NCBI GenBank assembly: GCA_003452915.1
Contig: DMMZ01000008.1
Span: 1 to 7,395, forward strand
Reading direction: 5' to 3'
DNA: 7,395 nucleotides
Origin: Clostridiales bacterium
Lineage (GTDB): Bacteria; Bacillota; Clostridia; Oscillospirales; CAG-382
The notes beneath the pieces are model-generated. The model was not told where the DNA came from, made no database searches, and was given only the letters and a program-made list of their open reading frames with translations. A program made the position numbers and the translations under genes. Positions 5,726 through 7,395 of the stretch are shown here, piece after piece (positions within the stretch are counted from its first letter, which is position 1; each line of letters begins with the position of its first letter).

Positions 5726-7105
5726 ATGATTCATTGCTATAAAAGTAACGGATACAATATAATAATTGACGGCAACAGCGGTTCGGTTCATTCTGTTGAC
5801 GAGGTTGCATTTGATATTATAGGTTTATACGAGAGCACCCCAAAAGACGAGATTATAAAACTCATTCTCGAAAAATACAAAAATAGACCTGATGTAAACG
5901 AAGCAGAAATAAATGAAGTTTTCGCAGACATAGAAGAGCTTATCAAGCAAAAAAAGCTGTTTTCAAAAGACATTTATGCGGATATTTCAATTGATTTTAA
6001 AAACCGCCAGTCGGTTGTAAAAGCCCTTTGCCTTCATATCGCACACGACTGCAATCTAGCGTGTAAATACTGCTTTGCGGGAAAAGGCGAGTACAATGGC
6101 GAGCGGAGCTTGATGAGCTTTGAGGTCGGAAAAGCTGCACTGAATTTTCTAATTGCGAATTCTGGAACACGAAAAAACCTTGAGGTGGATTTCTTTGGCG
6201 GTGAACCCCTCTTGAACTTCGAGGTTGTAAAAAAATTGGTCGCTTATGGCAGAGAGCAGGAAAAAACACACAATAAGAACTTCCGCTTTACGCTTACAAC
6301 CAACGGCATTCTATTGAATGACGAGGTTATGGAGTTTGCCAACCGCGAGATGAGCAATGTTGTACTCAGTCTTGATGGGCGTAAGGAAGTGCACGACCGC
6401 CTGCGTGTTTCTCGTGGTGGGAAAGGCAGCTATGACCTTATTCTACCGAAATTTAAAAAAACGGTTGAACTTCGCGGAGATAAAAACTATTACATCCGTG
6501 GCACATACACTCATTATAACACCGATTTTACAAATGATATTCTTCATATGGCGGACTTGGGATTTAAGGAACTGTCTATGGAGCCTGTAGTCGCACCATC
6601 AAGTGAGCCGTACGCTTTGACTGAAGAGGATGTTTCAAAACTCTGCGAACAATACGAAAAACTTGCTGTCGAGATGATAAAAAGAAATAAAAAGGGAGAA
6701 GGCTTTACCTTCTACCATTACATGATTGACCTTGAGAAAGGTCCGTGTATAATCAAGCGTATTTCCGGTTGTGGTGTTGGAGCGGAGTATCTCGCCGTCA
6801 CTCCCACAGGCGAGTTGTACCCTTGCCACCAGTTTGTCGGAAATGAAGATTTTCTGATGGGAAATGTCTTTGACGGTGTAACAAACACCAAAATCCGTGA
6901 TAAATTCAAGCTATGTAACGTTTACGCAAAAGAAGAATGCCGAGATTGCTTTGCACACCTTTACTGCGGAGGCGGTTGTGCTGCGAACTCCTTCCATTCA
7001 AGCGGAGATATCAACGGAACATATAAAATCGGCTGCGATCTGCACCGCAAGCGTGTTGAATGTGCGGTAATGATCAAGGTAGCGGAAGAACATCCAAGCG
7101 ATTAA
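5726..7105 (+). CDS. scfB: SCIFF radical SAM/SPASM maturase (thioether-forming)
   Basis: Radical S-adenosylmethionine enzyme that installs thioether cross-links in SCIFF peptides, in the cytoplasm. The 459 residues match the family length. Residues 1 to about 95 (MIHCYKSNGYNIIIDGNSGSVHSVDE onward) form the winged-helix recognition domain that grips the precursor leader. The radical SAM core carries the CX3CX2C cluster motif C109-C113-C116 and the SAM-binding GGEP at 158-161. The C-terminal SPASM domain for two auxiliary [4Fe-4S] clusters is complete: C349, C367 (within GELYPCHQFVGN), C397, then C405-X2-C408-X5-C414-X3-C418 and C437. The run GCGVGAEYLAVTP...CGGGCAAN...KKR-like HRKRVECA is typical of the SCIFF maturase branch. 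No catalytic residue appears lost. The start has AGAGGAA at 5713-5719, 6 bases from ATG. The TAA overlaps the stop of the convergent gene. Confidence 0.95.
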   Translation: MIHCYKSNGYNIIIDGNSGSVHSVDEVAFDIIGLYESTPKDEIIKLILEKYKNRPDVNEAEINEVFADIEELIKQKKLFSKDIYADISIDFKNRQSVVKALCLHIAHDCNLACKYCFAGKGEYNGERSLMSFEVGKAALNFLIANSGTRKNLEVDFFGGEPLLNFEVVKKLVAYGREQEKTHNKNFRFTLTTNGILLNDEVMEFANREMSNVVLSLDGRKEVHDRLRVSRGGKGSYDLILPKFKKTVELRGDKNYYIRGTYTHYNTDFTNDILHMADLGFKELSMEPVVAPSSEPYALTEEDVSKLCEQYEKLAVEMIKRNKKGEGFTFYHYMIDLEKGPCIIKRISGCGVGAEYLAVTPTGELYPCHQFVGNEDFLMGNVFDGVTNTKIRDKFKLCNVYAKEECRDCFAHLYCGGGCAANSFHSSGDINGTYKIGCDLHRKRVECAVMIKVAEEHPSD

Positions 7106-7293
7106 GTTATAACATCTGGTTCATCTGAATTACTGTCATATAATGCTTTTCGGGCGGCGATTGTTGTAAGCGTATCCCCAAGCTGTGTTAATACTGCTGC
7201 AAGAAAAGCAATTTCCTCAGCGGTTAAATTCTTTGAGATAGCAGCAGCCGCCGCACCGATTGTTGTAGTCAACGCCAAAGGACAATTATTCAT
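7102..7293 (-). CDS. Small conserved protein of unknown function (DUF6774-like)
   Basis: Encodes 63 residues beginning MNNCPLALTTTIGAAAAAISK, followed by LTAEEIAFLAAVLTQLGDTLTTIAARKAL and an acidic tail (DSNSDEPDVIT). It resembles, from memory, the short clostridial proteins grouped as DUF6774, which share an N-terminal NC, an Ala-rich helix and the 'QLGDTL.TIA' motif; the name should be treated as tentative. No function is known to me. Two Ala-rich amphipathic helices are likely, with no clear signal peptide or transmembrane segment. An ATG 6 bases earlier (7299) would add two residues, but it lies only one base from the Shine-Dalgarno; the ATG at 7293 has proper spacing and is preferred. 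The stop overlaps the maturase stop within the palindrome TTAA at 7102-7105. Confidence 0.72.
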   Translation of the reverse strand: MNNCPLALTTTIGAAAAAISKNLTAEEIAFLAAVLTQLGDTLTTIAARKALYDSNSDEPDVIT

Positions 7294-7300
7294 AAACATA

Positions 7301-7306
7301 CCACCT
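7301..7306 (-). promoter_or_regulatory. Ribosome-binding site deciding the start of the small minus-strand gene
   Basis: On the minus strand this reads AGGTGG. It is 7 bases from the ATG at 7293 but only 1 base from the ATG at 7299, which favours the shorter 63-residue product. Confidence 0.65.
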
Positions 7307-7312
7307 GTTTTT

Positions 7313-7342
7313 ATGATATGCTAAAAACCATATATACGACAA
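7313..7342 (-). promoter_or_regulatory. Possible promoter of the small minus-strand gene
   Basis: On the minus strand, TTGTCG (7342-7337) and TATCAT (7318-7313) are 18 bases apart and match the vegetative consensus at 4 and 5 of 6 positions. They occupy the only space between the terminator at 7342-7375 and the ribosome-binding site, so a promoter is expected here, but the -35 match is weak. Confidence 0.35.
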
Positions 7343-7375
7343 AAAGCCTTTTCCGAAAGAGTGGAAAAGGCTTTT
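7342..7375. terminator. Bidirectional intrinsic terminator
   Basis: AAAAGCCTTTTCC (7342-7354) and GGAAAAGGCTTTT (7363-7375) form a perfect 13-bp stem with an 8-base loop. Read on either strand, the GC part of the stem is followed by a T-run (TTTT then ATT on +, TTTTT on -). On the + strand it can end scfB transcripts that run antisense across the small gene. On the - strand it can end transcripts entering from beyond the window and so insulate the small gene. Confidence 0.88.
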
Positions 7376-7395
7376 ATTGTCAATGTTTAATTTAT

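Noticed and set aside
6357..6590. A 77-codon + strand frame inside the maturase gene.
   Set aside because: It is an out-of-frame shadow of the radical SAM core, with unnatural composition and no start signal.

Overview
The window looks like a chromosomal segment of a low-GC Gram-positive anaerobe of the class Clostridia, probably close to the Ruminococcaceae/Oscillospiraceae. The reasons are the AT-rich intergenic DNA, the separate accC/accD/accA genes followed by a DegV protein, the Gram-positive type of Orn/Lys/Arg decarboxylase, and above all a SCIFF peptide with its radical SAM maturase, a pair that is close to a hallmark of Clostridia. The genus cannot be fixed from the sequence alone.

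Region 1 (1-3802, + strand) is the tail of a fatty-acid synthesis operon. It holds biotin carboxylase accC (5' end cut by the window edge), carboxyltransferase beta accD, carboxyltransferase alpha accA and a DegV-family fatty-acid-binding protein. accC and accD are 6 bases apart; accD/accA and accA/degV each overlap by one base, so they are probably translationally coupled. Together AccC, AccD and AccA, with a biotin carrier protein (AccB) that must lie elsewhere, make malonyl-CoA. The DegV protein suggests a link to handling of free fatty acids.

Region 2 (3803-4002) contains a 103-bp imperfect palindrome with perfect 10-bp ends, possibly a MITE-like element. A full-consensus vegetative promoter (TTGACA, 17-bp spacer, TATAAT) follows directly and drives region 3, a PLP-dependent Orn/Lys/Arg decarboxylase-family gene (4003-5412) starting at TTG.

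Region 4 (5399-7105) is a ranthipeptide (SCIFF) locus: a promoter inside the last codons of the decarboxylase gene, a 51-residue precursor gene too short for usual ORF cut-offs (5474-5629), a strong stem-loop (5645-5679) and the radical SAM/SPASM maturase (5726-7105). The most notable observation is in the precursor. It has five cysteines rather than six: position 32 is Ser where the family has Cys, and position 37 is Ser where the family has Thr. From memory, these are the two residues joined by the thioether in characterised SCIFF peptides, so this precursor seems to have lost the known cross-link while keeping a maturase with all its visible metal ligands.

Region 5 (7102-7395) holds a small minus-strand gene resembling a conserved clostridial family of unknown function. 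Its stop codon overlaps the maturase stop. Beyond it lies a bidirectional intrinsic terminator.
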